Shown here piece after piece: positions 10,358-19,922 of a DNA stretch of 64,000 nt. Made by a program: the position numbers and the translations under genes. Within the stretch, counting starts at the first letter, position 1, and each line of letters opens with the position of its first letter. Origin of the DNA: Acetobacteraceae bacterium (GTDB lineage Bacteria; Pseudomonadota; Alphaproteobacteria; Acetobacterales; Acetobacteraceae); assembly GCA_031291725.1 (NCBI GenBank), contig JARLIM010000027.1, positions 1 to 64,000 on the forward strand, read 5' to 3'. Under the pieces are notes generated by a model. That model saw nothing but the letters and a program-made list of their open reading frames with translations. It was not told the DNA's origin and did not search any database.

Positions 10358-10990
10358 ATGGTCATGCGGGTTTTGGGCGCTTTTGCTGCTGCATTGTTGT
10401 TGTCGATCACCGCCGGCTGTGCTCCCACCCCCGGCGTTGGAACTGTCACCGTCGCCACCACTGCCTCCACGCCGGAACAGACCAGCCAGTATCAAATTGG
10501 GCCGGGCGATCATCTACAGGTGTTTGTCTATGAATCGCCGGCGCTGAGCGTGACGGATATTCCGGTGCGCCCGGATGGCCGCCTGTCGCTGCCGCTGGTG
10601 CCCGATCTGGAAGTGACCGGCAAAACACCCACCCAGCTTTCGGCAGAAATCTCTGACCGTCTGAAGCAATACATCAAAGACCCGAACGTCTCGGTGATCG
10701 TGCACAGCTTCAACGGCACCTTCGAGCGCCAAATCCGGGTGATCGGCGAGGCCGCGCAGCCGATGGCCATGCCCTATAGCGATCACATGACGGTGCTTGA
10801 CGTGATGATCGCCGCCAAGGGCCTGACCAAATACGCCGCCGGCAACAGCGCGGTGATCGTGCGTCGCAACGGCAATCAACAGACATCTATCAAAGTGCAT
10901 CTGTCCGATCTGCTGAAAGATGGCGACGTCTCGCAGAACATTGAAATGCTGCCCGGCGACACACTGATTATTCCGCAGTCGTATTTCTAA
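10358..10990 (+). CDS. Polysaccharide export lipoprotein (XrtA-system, Wza/EpsE family)
   Basis: MVMRVLGAFAAALLLSITAGC lipobox; YQIGPGDHLQVFVYESPALSVTDIPVRPDGRLSLPLVPDLEVTGKT; the ORF-track start inside the tRNA is rejected. Confidence 0.9.
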   Translation: MVMRVLGAFAAALLLSITAGCAPTPGVGTVTVATTASTPEQTSQYQIGPGDHLQVFVYESPALSVTDIPVRPDGRLSLPLVPDLEVTGKTPTQLSAEISDRLKQYIKDPNVSVIVHSFNGTFERQIRVIGEAAQPMAMPYSDHMTVLDVMIAAKGLTKYAAGNSAVIVRRNGNQQTSIKVHLSDLLKDGDVSQNIEMLPGDTLIIPQSYF

Positions 10991-11019
10991 GTTATATCTG
11001 GAACGCTGGGACTTATTAC

Positions 11020-12573
11020 ATGGATGGGTTACGCGAAATCCTAACGCGCAAGTTGCAGGCCATTTGGGACCGACGATGGATTGCCATCATCGCGTCCTGG
11101 GTGGTGTGTGCGGCTGGCTGGTCCGGGGTGATGATGATCCCGAACCAGTATGAGGCGAGTGCGCGTCTGTATGTCGATGCGGACGCCGTGTTGACGCCGC
11201 TGCTCAAGGGCGTTTCGCTTGACACCGCCGGCGCTGGCGAATTGGACGTGCTGCAACGCACGCTGCTCAGCCGTCCGAATTTGGAAAACCTGATCTCCAA
11301 GACCGATCTGGAACTGACGCTTACCGGGCCGACCGATAAGGAACGGCTGGTGCAGAAGCTGGCGCTGGATATTCACGTCATCCCGCAGACGCGCAATTTG
11401 TTCACCATCTCCTACCGCAACGAGAGCCCGAAACTGGCGCTGGATGTGGTGCAGAACATCCTGACGACGTTCCTGGAAAGCCGGGTGGGCAATAACCGGT
11501 CTGATTTGGAGAACGCGCAGAACTTCATCTCCTCGCAAATCGACAATTACGAGCGCCAGCTGCGTGATGCCGAGCGCAAGCGGGCGGATTTCCGCACGAA
11601 ATACATCGACCTCCTGCCCAGCGATGGCGGCGGCGTGTCACGCTATGAAACCGCACAAGCGCAGGTGCGTCAGCTGCGCGGCGTGCTGGAGGATGCCCGC
11701 AATCGCGAAGCCGCCCTGGAGCGCGAACTGGCCTCTACGCCGGCTTTGCTGCAATCGGATACTGGCGGCGCGGTTGGCGGCGGCGGCGGTGGCGGCAATC
11801 GCGAACTGGCCGAAGCCGAGCGTCATCTGGCGGAATTGCGGCTGAAATATACCGACGAGTACCCTGACGTGGTTGCGCAAAAGCGCATCGTCGACGGGCT
11901 GCGGTCCGGCTCGCTGGTCTCCTCCGCGCCGCAGGGCGCAGCACCGCAGCAGCGCATTGTGCAAACCCCGCAGGGACGCGGTGTCTCCAATCCGCTCTAT
12001 GAACAGCTGAAAGTACGCGTGGTGGAAAACCAGGCCGCCATCGCTTCGATTGAGCGTCAGGTGGGCGATGCGGATCGCGAGCGGGCGCGACTGGAAGAAA
12101 TCGCCCGTGGCGCGCCGGGGTTGGCGGCCGAATATGCCAACATCAATCGCGACTATGACGTCATTCGCAAGAATTACGACGAACTCCTCGCCCGTCGCGA
12201 ACAGATGCGCATCGCCACAGCCGCCGATACCGAGGCCAACAAGGTGAAGGTCCAGATCGTCGATCCGCCCCAGCGCCCGCGCACACCGGTGGCCCCAAAG
12301 CGCATTCTGCTGCTCAGCGTGGTGCTTGCCGCTGGTCTGATCGCCGGTATCGTGTTGGTTCTCATGCTCGACGAGGTGGATACGTCTTTCCAAAGCGTCG
12401 ATGAATTGCGGGTGCTGGGCTTGCCCGTTGTGGGCGGCATCTCGATCATTTCGGTCGCCGTGCCGATCTGGCGGCGGCTTGTCACCGCGGGCAGTGTCCT
12501 GACGGCCGTGCTCTTGTTGTGTGCAATCTATGGCGGGCTGGTTTATCGCCTCGTGCAGGCAGGTGTGGCATGA
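11020..12573 (+). CDS. XrtA-system polysaccharide chain-length determinant (Wzz/GNVR-like)
   Basis: RRWIAIIASWVVCAAGWSGVMMIPNQYEASARLYVDADAVLTPLLKG; coiled coil; PQRPRTPVAPKRILLLSVVLAAGLIAGIVLV C-terminal TM. Confidence 0.9.
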   Translation: MDGLREILTRKLQAIWDRRWIAIIASWVVCAAGWSGVMMIPNQYEASARLYVDADAVLTPLLKGVSLDTAGAGELDVLQRTLLSRPNLENLISKTDLELTLTGPTDKERLVQKLALDIHVIPQTRNLFTISYRNESPKLALDVVQNILTTFLESRVGNNRSDLENAQNFISSQIDNYERQLRDAERKRADFRTKYIDLLPSDGGGVSRYETAQAQVRQLRGVLEDARNREAALERELASTPALLQSDTGGAVGGGGGGGNRELAEAERHLAELRLKYTDEYPDVVAQKRIVDGLRSGSLVSSAPQGAAPQQRIVQTPQGRGVSNPLYEQLKVRVVENQAAIASIERQVGDADRERARLEEIARGAPGLAAEYANINRDYDVIRKNYDELLARREQMRIATAADTEANKVKVQIVDPPQRPRTPVAPKRILLLSVVLAAGLIAGIVLVLMLDEVDTSFQSVDELRVLGLPVVGGISIISVAVPIWRRLVTAGSVLTAVLLLCAIYGGLVYRLVQAGVA

Positions 12574-13577
12574 GCGATTCCGATAAATCCCAGCATATGG
12601 CAGAACGCGCGGCCGCGCGTTTGGCGGCCCTGGGTCAGGCCGGCCCCTCCGGCCTGTCGATGCCCAATCTTCCTGGAACGCCAGAGCCCACCCCCACCCC
12701 GCCGCCAGCGCCGGTCATCGTGCCGGTGGCATTGCCGGATCACACGGGCGCTCCAGCCGCCCCCCCAACGCCGGTTGACGCGCCGGTTGAGCCACTTCCC
12801 CCCGAGCCGCTTGCAGCACCTGCTGTTGTGGGCGGTGTGGAGGAGGCTCCGGCCGATTTCGTCAATATCGGCACGCTGCTGGCCGCCGGCATGGTGGTTT
12901 CCGGCACGGCGCGCACCCGTATTTCCGAGGAATACCGCATCGCCGTCAGCCGCATTCTGCGCAACTCGGTCCGCCGCAACACCCAGGCTCAGCGTGGCGA
13001 GCTGATCATGGTGACAAGCGCGCGTCCCGGCGAAGGCAAAAGCTTCACCTCGCTCAACCTCGCCGGCGCCATCGCACACAACGTCATGCGGCCGACGGTG
13101 CTGGTGGATGTGGACTTCAAGAAGCGCTCGCTGACCCATTTGCTGCGCCTGTCCGACCGCAAAGGGCTGCTCGACGTGGCCTCCACCGGCCGGGTCTCGG
13201 CGGAAAGCCTGATCATCCCGACCGCCATCGATCATTTGTCCATCCTGCCGGTCGGCCGCGATGCCGGCGATCTGGAGGGCGGCTTGCAGCGTCGGCCGGT
13301 GGCGGAGGTGATCGAGTATCTCGCCACCCGCTTCCCAGACGTGCTGTTCATCCTCGACTTGCCGCCCTGTCTGTCCACCTCGGACCCCTCCACCCTCGCC
13401 CCCGTGGTCAACGAGGCCATTGTGGTGGTGGAGGCTGAACGGACGCAGCGCAGCGAAGTTGAATCTGCTTTGGATCTGATTAAGCTTTGCCCGAAAATCA
13501 CGGTCATGCTCAATAAGATCCGTACCACTCGGCGCAACACTTTCGGGGCCTACGATTATTATGGTTCGTATTCCTGA
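12570..13577 (+). CDS. XrtA-associated tyrosine autokinase (BY-kinase, CpsD/CapB family)
   Basis: MVTSARPGEGKSFTSLNLAGAIA (Walker A), VLVDVDFKKRSLTHLL (Walker A'), C-terminal tyrosines YDYYGSYS; ATGA overlap with the chain-length gene. Confidence 0.9.
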   Translation: MSDSDKSQHMAERAAARLAALGQAGPSGLSMPNLPGTPEPTPTPPPAPVIVPVALPDHTGAPAAPPTPVDAPVEPLPPEPLAAPAVVGGVEEAPADFVNIGTLLAAGMVVSGTARTRISEEYRIAVSRILRNSVRRNTQAQRGELIMVTSARPGEGKSFTSLNLAGAIAHNVMRPTVLVDVDFKKRSLTHLLRLSDRKGLLDVASTGRVSAESLIIPTAIDHLSILPVGRDAGDLEGGLQRRPVAEVIEYLATRFPDVLFILDLPPCLSTSDPSTLAPVVNEAIVVVEAERTQRSEVESALDLIKLCPKITVMLNKIRTTRRNTFGAYDYYGSYS

Positions 13578-15261
13578 CATGACAGCGCATCGCAGCCTCT
13601 TGCTGTGCGGCGTGGCGATCCTGCTGCCACTGGCAGCGCAGGCACAGGGCGTGTCCGCATCGTCGTCGGCCGCATTGCCCGCCTCCTCGCTCAATGGCGG
13701 GCTGGGCATCGGCGTGCCGCAGAACACAGCCCTCGGCAGCGGGTTGGTCAATCTGCATGATCTGGTGGATAGCCCGACGATGGACACGCCACCGACCGCC
13801 GATCAGAGTCGTCAGATCCAGTTCAACGCCAGCATCGGGGCGTTCGCCGGCTACACCGACAACGCCAACCTCTCCGGCGGCAGCACCAACACGCGGATGC
13901 AAGGCAGCCCGGAAGAGCACATCGCACCCACCATCGGCGTGACGGCGGATACCAGCCGATTGCAGGGCAATGCCTATTACGCACCGGATTTCCGCTTCTT
14001 CAACGACGACCCGAATGCCACCCGCGTTGCCCAATCCCTGGCAGCGCATGGCACGGCGAAGCTGATCGACGATTCGGTCTTCCTCAACGCCTCAGCCCTG
14101 GCCACCCAGGCGACGAATTCGATGCTCTCAACCTATAACGCGAGCAATCTTTCGACGACACAGGTGCTGTCACAGGTCTACAGCTACTCGGTCAACCCGT
14201 ACTTCGTGCACAGCTTTGGCGATGTGGCGACAGTTAAGGCCAGCTACCAATACTCCGGCAGCTATTTTGACAACAAATACTTCAACACGTCCTCAAACGT
14301 GAAGAATTCCACCTCCGCCACACAGTCTGAAGATCTGCTGGTGTCGTCAGGTGCGGATTACCAACTGCTCAACCATTCGCTTGAAGCCTCGGCCGCGCAG
14401 TTCATCGGCACCGGCTCCGAGCGCAACGGCTACCGCAATATGGCCACCTATACGGCCAATTACGCCCTCAATCATGCCTTCACGCTGATCGGCATGGTGG
14501 GGGTGGAAAGCCTGCATTATAGCGGCGTGACCAGCGGCAGCACGGTTATCAGCAAGGCCTACAACGTCAACGGCCCCATCGGTCAGGGCGGGGTGAAATA
14601 CGCGCCGACCGAGGATAGCCAGATTTCCGTTCTCTATGGCCGCATGGATGGCGGCAACAGCTTGACCGTCAACGGCGCGATGCGCGCCGGCGCGCATTTG
14701 AGCGTGCAGGCCATGACATCGACCGGGCTGACAACCAACGGCCAGGATCTGCAAAGCCTGACCGACTCTGCATCCGTCGGGGCGGATGGGGCGCTGACCA
14801 ATGGGGCAAGCGGTTCGCCGCTGCGCTATTCGCTCGGCTCCGGCACGCAGGACAACCAACTCTATCGCCTGACGCGCAGCTCGGTCAGCGTGATCTACGC
14901 CCTGGATCGCGACTCGTTCTCGGCCACTTTCAGCAGCAATCAAAGCCAGAACGTGGCGCAGAGCACCACGCCGGGTCTGGCGTCGACAAGCGTGCTCGGC
15001 TCGCTCGGTTGGCAGCATCAGTTGACCGAAGCCGTGTCCACCAGCGTCAGCGGCAGCTACGGTACCACGCGCTATTCCGGCAACACCAATGGGCTGAGCG
15101 GCACGCGGCCAATGACCGGTGCAACCGCGCGCCTGTCGGACCAGTTGACCGACATGCTGTCGGCTGAACTCGATTACAGCTACACCCGCCAGCGCGCCTA
15201 TGACAGCAACGTGATGCAGCACGCCAATGAGATTTTGGCCGGTCTGGTTCAGAAATTCTAA
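13561..15261 (+). CDS. Outer-membrane beta-barrel protein (TIGR03016-like, XrtA EPS locus)
   Basis: Signal peptide HRSLLLCGVAILLPLAAQAQG; repeated amphipathic beta-strands; terminal QKF; position between kinase and ATPase. Confidence 0.75.
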   Translation: MVRIPDMTAHRSLLLCGVAILLPLAAQAQGVSASSSAALPASSLNGGLGIGVPQNTALGSGLVNLHDLVDSPTMDTPPTADQSRQIQFNASIGAFAGYTDNANLSGGSTNTRMQGSPEEHIAPTIGVTADTSRLQGNAYYAPDFRFFNDDPNATRVAQSLAAHGTAKLIDDSVFLNASALATQATNSMLSTYNASNLSTTQVLSQVYSYSVNPYFVHSFGDVATVKASYQYSGSYFDNKYFNTSSNVKNSTSATQSEDLLVSSGADYQLLNHSLEASAAQFIGTGSERNGYRNMATYTANYALNHAFTLIGMVGVESLHYSGVTSGSTVISKAYNVNGPIGQGGVKYAPTEDSQISVLYGRMDGGNSLTVNGAMRAGAHLSVQAMTSTGLTTNGQDLQSLTDSASVGADGALTNGASGSPLRYSLGSGTQDNQLYRLTRSSVSVIYALDRDSFSATFSSNQSQNVAQSTTPGLASTSVLGSLGWQHQLTEAVSTSVSGSYGTTRYSGNTNGLSGTRPMTGATARLSDQLTDMLSAELDYSYTRQRAYDSNVMQHANEILAGLVQKF

Positions 15262-15352
15262 CAACTGCGCGCACATGATCGGTTGCAGGGCGACGTGAAG
15301 CCGGGCCTGTTCTGCCCGTCACGCCGCCTGCGCCATGCGCCAGGAGATGCCG

Positions 15353-16381
15353 ATGTATGAGAAATACTACAACCTGCGCAGCGTTCCGTTTCAGCTGACA
15401 CCGGACGTCAAGTATTTCTTTGGCTCCAAGGGTCATAGCCGCGCCATTGCCCATCTGATCTACGGCCTGTCTCAGGGTGAGGGCTTCATTGTCATCACCG
15501 GTGAGGTTGGGGCGGGCAAGACCACGTTGGTCGAGCGGCTGTGGTCGCAATTGGATCGTGACACCTACACCATCGGCCGCATTGCCACCACGCAGGTCTC
15601 GGGCGAGGATCTGTTCCGTCTGGCGATGGCCGGTTTCGGCCTGGAGGACGAACAGCCCGGCCGCGCTGGCTTGCTGCGCAAATTCGACCAGTTGTTGCAG
15701 GAGCATCAGGCACGCGGCCGGCGCTGTCTGCTGGTGGTGGACGAGGTGCAGAACCTGTCTTTGGCCGCATTGGAGGAGCTGCGCATGCTCTCCAACATGA
15801 CAAGCAAGGGCGGCGGAGCGTTGCAGACGATCCTGCTCGGGCAGCCGCAATTCCGCAAAACCCTCGCCTCGCCGGATCTGGACCAGCTGCGCCAGCGCGT
15901 GCTCGCCTCCTACCATCTCGGCCCGTTGAGCGAGGAGGAGACGCAATCCTATATCGATCACCGCATGAAGCTGGCCGGATGGGAAGGCCGCCCACAATGG
16001 GGGGAAGGCGCGTTCGCCGCGATCTTCCAGCACACCGACGGCATTCCGCGCCGCATCAACCGGCTGTGCTCGCGCGCGCTGATGCATGGCGCACTCGATG
16101 AGCAGGAAATCATCACGGCGGCGATGATCGAATCAACCGCCGGCGAACTGGACGAGGATCTGCGCGGCGGTGAGCCGGAGGGCGAGGCGGGCGGCGGCAC
16201 GCTGAGCTATGCAACGCACACGCATTCCGGCGTGTCGCTCGATATGGCGGGCATCGACCTCTCTGCCACCGATCAGCGCCTGCTCGGCCATCTGGCAGCC
16301 CGGCTCTCGGCGCTGGAGGGCAAGATCGCCCAGCGCGAGCAGATATTCCAACGACTGGCCGCCCTGTTCAGCGGCCAGTGA
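15353..16381 (+). CDS. XrtA-associated AAA ATPase (ExeA-like, TIGR03015-like)
   Basis: MYEKYYNLRSVPFQLTPDVKYFFGSKGHSRAIAHLIYGLSQGEGFIVITGEVGAGKTTLVERL; Walker B LLVVDEVQNL. Confidence 0.9.
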   Translation: MYEKYYNLRSVPFQLTPDVKYFFGSKGHSRAIAHLIYGLSQGEGFIVITGEVGAGKTTLVERLWSQLDRDTYTIGRIATTQVSGEDLFRLAMAGFGLEDEQPGRAGLLRKFDQLLQEHQARGRRCLLVVDEVQNLSLAALEELRMLSNMTSKGGGALQTILLGQPQFRKTLASPDLDQLRQRVLASYHLGPLSEEETQSYIDHRMKLAGWEGRPQWGEGAFAAIFQHTDGIPRRINRLCSRALMHGALDEQEIITAAMIESTAGELDEDLRGGEPEGEAGGGTLSYATHTHSGVSLDMAGIDLSATDQRLLGHLAARLSALEGKIAQREQIFQRLAALFSGQ

Positions 16382-17268
16382 GCATGGCCAAGTCCGGCGC
16401 TGCGCACGCGATCATCACCAACGCGATGACCATCGACGTGGAGGATTATTTCCACGTCCAGGCCTTCGCCACCACGATTGACCGCTCTGACTGGGACAGC
16501 CTGCCGCGCCGGGTGGTGGGCAACACGCATCGCATTCTCGACCTGCTCGAACAGGCCGGGGTGAAGGGCACGCTGTTCACCCTGGGCTGGGTGGCCGAGC
16601 GTCATCCCGAATTGGTGCGCCGCATCGTCGCCGACGGGCATGAACTCGCCAGTCATGGCTATGGTCATCAGCGGGCGGATGAGATCGGTGCGGCGGCCTT
16701 TCGCGCCGATATCACCCGCGCCAAGGCGTTGCTGGAGGATATCGGTGGGGTGGCGGTGCAAGGCTATCGTGCGCCAACCTTCTCCATCGGTCCGCGCACG
16801 CCCTGGGCCTATGACATTCTGGGCCAGGCCGGGCATGCCTACTCCTCCAGCCTCTATCCGGTGCGGCACGACCTGTATGGCGCGCATGATGCGCCGCGCT
16901 TTCCGTATCGGCCGGGGGCGGGGGCGGTGTGCGAATTGCCGATGACAACGGTGGAGATCTTCGGCCACAACCTGCCAGTCTCCGGCGGCGGTTATTTCCG
17001 GCTGCTGCCCTATGCGCTGTATCGCCGTGGCTTCGCCCGCTTCGGCGCAACCACCGGCGCGCCGGGGATGTTCTACACCCATCCCTGGGAGATCGACCCC
17101 GATCAGCCTCGTGTGTCCAACGCCCCGGCTTTGTCGAAATTCCGGCATTACCTCAACCTGAAGCATTCCGCGGCACGGATGGAACGCCTGTTGCGCGATT
17201 TCGCCTGGGGGCGGGTGGATCAGGTGTTCGCCGGGGCGATCACACAAGCCATCCCGGCGGCATCATGA
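16378..17268 (+). CDS. XrtA-system polysaccharide deacetylase (DUF3473-type)
   Basis: NAMTIDVEDYFHVQAFATTIDRSDWDSLPRRV ... GTLFTLGWVAERHPELVRRIVADGHELASHGYGHQ; ... FYTHPWEIDPDQPRV. GTG start. Confidence 0.92.
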   Translation: MSMAKSGAAHAIITNAMTIDVEDYFHVQAFATTIDRSDWDSLPRRVVGNTHRILDLLEQAGVKGTLFTLGWVAERHPELVRRIVADGHELASHGYGHQRADEIGAAAFRADITRAKALLEDIGGVAVQGYRAPTFSIGPRTPWAYDILGQAGHAYSSSLYPVRHDLYGAHDAPRFPYRPGAGAVCELPMTTVEIFGHNLPVSGGGYFRLLPYALYRRGFARFGATTGAPGMFYTHPWEIDPDQPRVSNAPALSKFRHYLNLKHSAARMERLLRDFAWGRVDQVFAGAITQAIPAAS

Positions 17269-18305
17269 CCACGATTTGCACTCTTTTTTCTCCGTCGGAT
17301 GCTGCCGAGTGGGATGATTTCGTCAGCCGCCACCCACAGGGCACCTTCTTCCATCAGGCCGCCTGGGCCGAGGTGCTGCGCGTGGCGTTCGGCCACACGC
17401 CGCATTTCCTGCTGGCCCGACGCGGCGGCGGAATTGTCGGCGTGCTGCCGCTGGCATTGCAGAAAAGCGCATTGTTCGGCCGCTCGCTGATCTCGCTGCC
17501 CTTCTGCGTCTATGGCGGCCCGCTCGCCCGCGATGCCCAGGCGGAGCAGACCCTGCGCGAAGGGGCCGAGGATGTGATGCGCACGCTCGGCCTGTCGGTG
17601 ATGGAATGGCGCACCCGTGAGGCCACCCCGGAATTGCCGCCGGGATGGCAGGCGCGGGACGACCTTTACGTCACCTTCCGCAAGAATTTCACCGGCGATG
17701 ACGAGGCCAACCTGAAAGCGATTCCGCGCAAACAACGCGCCGTGGTGCGCAAGGGAATCGATGGCGGTCTGACCTCAGACATCAGCCAGAACACCGATCT
17801 GCTGCACCGCATCTACGCCCAAAGCGTGCGCAATCTCGGCACGCCGGTGTTCTCCAAACGCTATTTCGACGTGCTGAAGCAGCATTTCGGCGCTGCGATG
17901 GACGTGCTGACGGTGCTGGAGAATGGCGAGCCGCGCGCCGCGGTGCTGAATTTCTACTGGCGCGACGAGGTTCTGCCCTATTACGGCGGCGGCACGGCGG
18001 CGGCGCGGGCGTGTCACGCCAATGATTTCATGTATTGGGAAGTGATGCGCCACGCCGCCCGGCGCAATTACCGCCTGTTCGATTACGGACGCAGCAAACG
18101 CGGCACCGGTGCCTTTTCGTTCAAGAAAAATTGGGGCTTCACGCCAGAGCCCCTCCCCTATCGCTTCTGTCTGGCCAACGGCGCTCGGATTCCCGACCAC
18201 AATCCGCTCAATCCGAAATACCGTCTGATGATTGCCGCCTGGAAGAAATTGCCGCTGCCGATTGCCAATCTGCTCGGCCCCGTCCTTGTGCGCGGGTTGG
18301 GGTGA
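17265..18305 (+). CDS. FemAB-like XrtA/PEP-CTERM-associated protein
   Basis: EWDDFVSRHPQGTFFHQAAWAEVLRVAFGHTPHFLLARR ... NFYWRDEVLPYYGGG ... FDYGRSKRGTGAFSFKKNWGFTPEPL; ATGA overlap. Confidence 0.9.
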   Translation: MTTICTLFSPSDAAEWDDFVSRHPQGTFFHQAAWAEVLRVAFGHTPHFLLARRGGGIVGVLPLALQKSALFGRSLISLPFCVYGGPLARDAQAEQTLREGAEDVMRTLGLSVMEWRTREATPELPPGWQARDDLYVTFRKNFTGDDEANLKAIPRKQRAVVRKGIDGGLTSDISQNTDLLHRIYAQSVRNLGTPVFSKRYFDVLKQHFGAAMDVLTVLENGEPRAAVLNFYWRDEVLPYYGGGTAAARACHANDFMYWEVMRHAARRNYRLFDYGRSKRGTGAFSFKKNWGFTPEPLPYRFCLANGARIPDHNPLNPKYRLMIAAWKKLPLPIANLLGPVLVRGLG

Positions 18306-18324
18306 ACGTTTGAAGGAAAAGCCG

Positions 18325-19863
18325 ATGTCCGCCCCGGCCAAGACCGCCAGCCCATTGGATGAAGCCCTCGCCCTCTTCGGCCCGCTCTCGCTGGTGCTGT
18401 TGCTGGGGGTGGCCGTGTTGCTGGCGGCGTTCCAGGAGGAGAGCCGGGCGGCGCTGCAGGTGTGGATCGACAGCACCGCCTATGGCCATTGCTTCTTCGT
18501 GGTGCCGATTGCCGCCTTCCTGGCCTGGGAACGCCGCTTCGATGCCGCCGCCGCACCGGTGCGGCCGCTGCCCTGGCTGGCCCTGGCCGCCATTCCGCTC
18601 GGGTTGGTGTGGTTCGCGGCCTCTCGCCTGGGGCTGATGGAAGGCCAGCAATTGGTGGCAATGACCGGGCTGCAATTGCTCTTTCTGACCGTGCTGGGCT
18701 GGCGGCGCTATTGGGCGCTGTCGGTGCCGTTGCTGTATTTGTATTTCCTGGTGCCGTTCGGCGCGTTCGTCACCCCGGCCTTGCAGGATTTCACCGCGGC
18801 TTTCATCCGCATTGGCCTTGATCTGTTCGGGATTTCCAATTTCTCCGACGGCATGACGATCACCATTCCCGAGGGCAGCTTCTTCGTCGCCGAGGCATGC
18901 GCCGGCTTACGCTTCCTGATCGCCTCGGTCGCCTTCGGGGTGTTGTATGCCTGCATGATCTATCGCAGCCACACCAGGCGGGCAGCGTTCATCGTGGCCT
19001 CGATCGTCATCCCGATTGTCGCCAACGGGTTTCGCGGCCTGGGCATTGTGGTGCTCGGCCATCTGCTCGGCAGTGCCGAGGCTGCGGCGGTGGATCACGT
19101 GCTGTATGGCTGGCTGTTCTTCAGCCTGGTGATTTTGATGCTCATCGGTGCCGGCCTGCCGTTCCGCCAAGACGATCCCAACCGCGCTCAGCCCGCCCCG
19201 TCACTGTCCACCACCCCACTGCGTCGCGTGATTCAGGCAACCGCCCTGGCCGCCATCCTCGGCGCATTGATCCCGGTGGCATCAGCGGTCGCCATCCGCA
19301 CCAGCATGCCCGCCCCCACCCCGGCCCAGACGGCCAGCCTGGGCGGGATTGTCGGCTGCATTCCGGCCCAAGGCGGCCCGAAAGCTGGCGACTCGGCGCT
19401 GATCTGGCGGCTGTCCTGCCCGATGCTGATCGGGCCGATTGACCACATCGAGATGCAAATCGCCCTGCTCTCCGCCCATGCCAGTCCCGGCAGCATTCTC
19501 CGCTTGCGCCGCGACGCCTCGCAAGAGCTCTCGGCCGAGGATGTGACCGCGCACAGCTTCATCGACCGGCCGGATGCCACTTGGACAGTGGTGGAGACGA
19601 CCGAGCCTGACCGCGAAACCGTCTATGCCGCCTGGATCGATGGCAGCCCGGCCCAAGGCGGCTGGCATCAACGGGTGCACACGGCGCTCTCCGGCCTCAA
19701 TCCCACCTCGCGCCTGCCTGTCGTGGTCACGCTGAGCCTGCCGGAGGACATCGTTCACCTCACCCCCTCGCAGCGCCATCAGGTGGAAGGGGCGATGGCG
19801 GGCGTGATCTCGCACAATTTAAGCTTGCCGAGTCTGTTGCAAGCCATCAGCGCCCGCCCCTGA
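18325..19863 (+). CDS. xrtA: Exosortase A with C-terminal EpsI-like domain
   Basis: EACAGLRFLIASVAFGVLYACM (Cys), ANGFRGLGIVVLGH (Arg), DHVLYGWLFFSLVI (His) plus a C-terminal soluble EpsI-like region; RBS AAGGAAAA upstream. Confidence 0.9.
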   Translation: MSAPAKTASPLDEALALFGPLSLVLLLGVAVLLAAFQEESRAALQVWIDSTAYGHCFFVVPIAAFLAWERRFDAAAAPVRPLPWLALAAIPLGLVWFAASRLGLMEGQQLVAMTGLQLLFLTVLGWRRYWALSVPLLYLYFLVPFGAFVTPALQDFTAAFIRIGLDLFGISNFSDGMTITIPEGSFFVAEACAGLRFLIASVAFGVLYACMIYRSHTRRAAFIVASIVIPIVANGFRGLGIVVLGHLLGSAEAAAVDHVLYGWLFFSLVILMLIGAGLPFRQDDPNRAQPAPSLSTTPLRRVIQATALAAILGALIPVASAVAIRTSMPAPTPAQTASLGGIVGCIPAQGGPKAGDSALIWRLSCPMLIGPIDHIEMQIALLSAHASPGSILRLRRDASQELSAEDVTAHSFIDRPDATWTVVETTEPDRETVYAAWIDGSPAQGGWHQRVHTALSGLNPTSRLPVVVTLSLPEDIVHLTPSQRHQVEGAMAGVISHNLSLPSLLQAISARP

Positions 19864-19922
19864 TATCGGAGCGGCGCGCGGCTTTGTTCCGGACAGATGC
19901 GATCGTCTGGCCGCGAGGCGCT

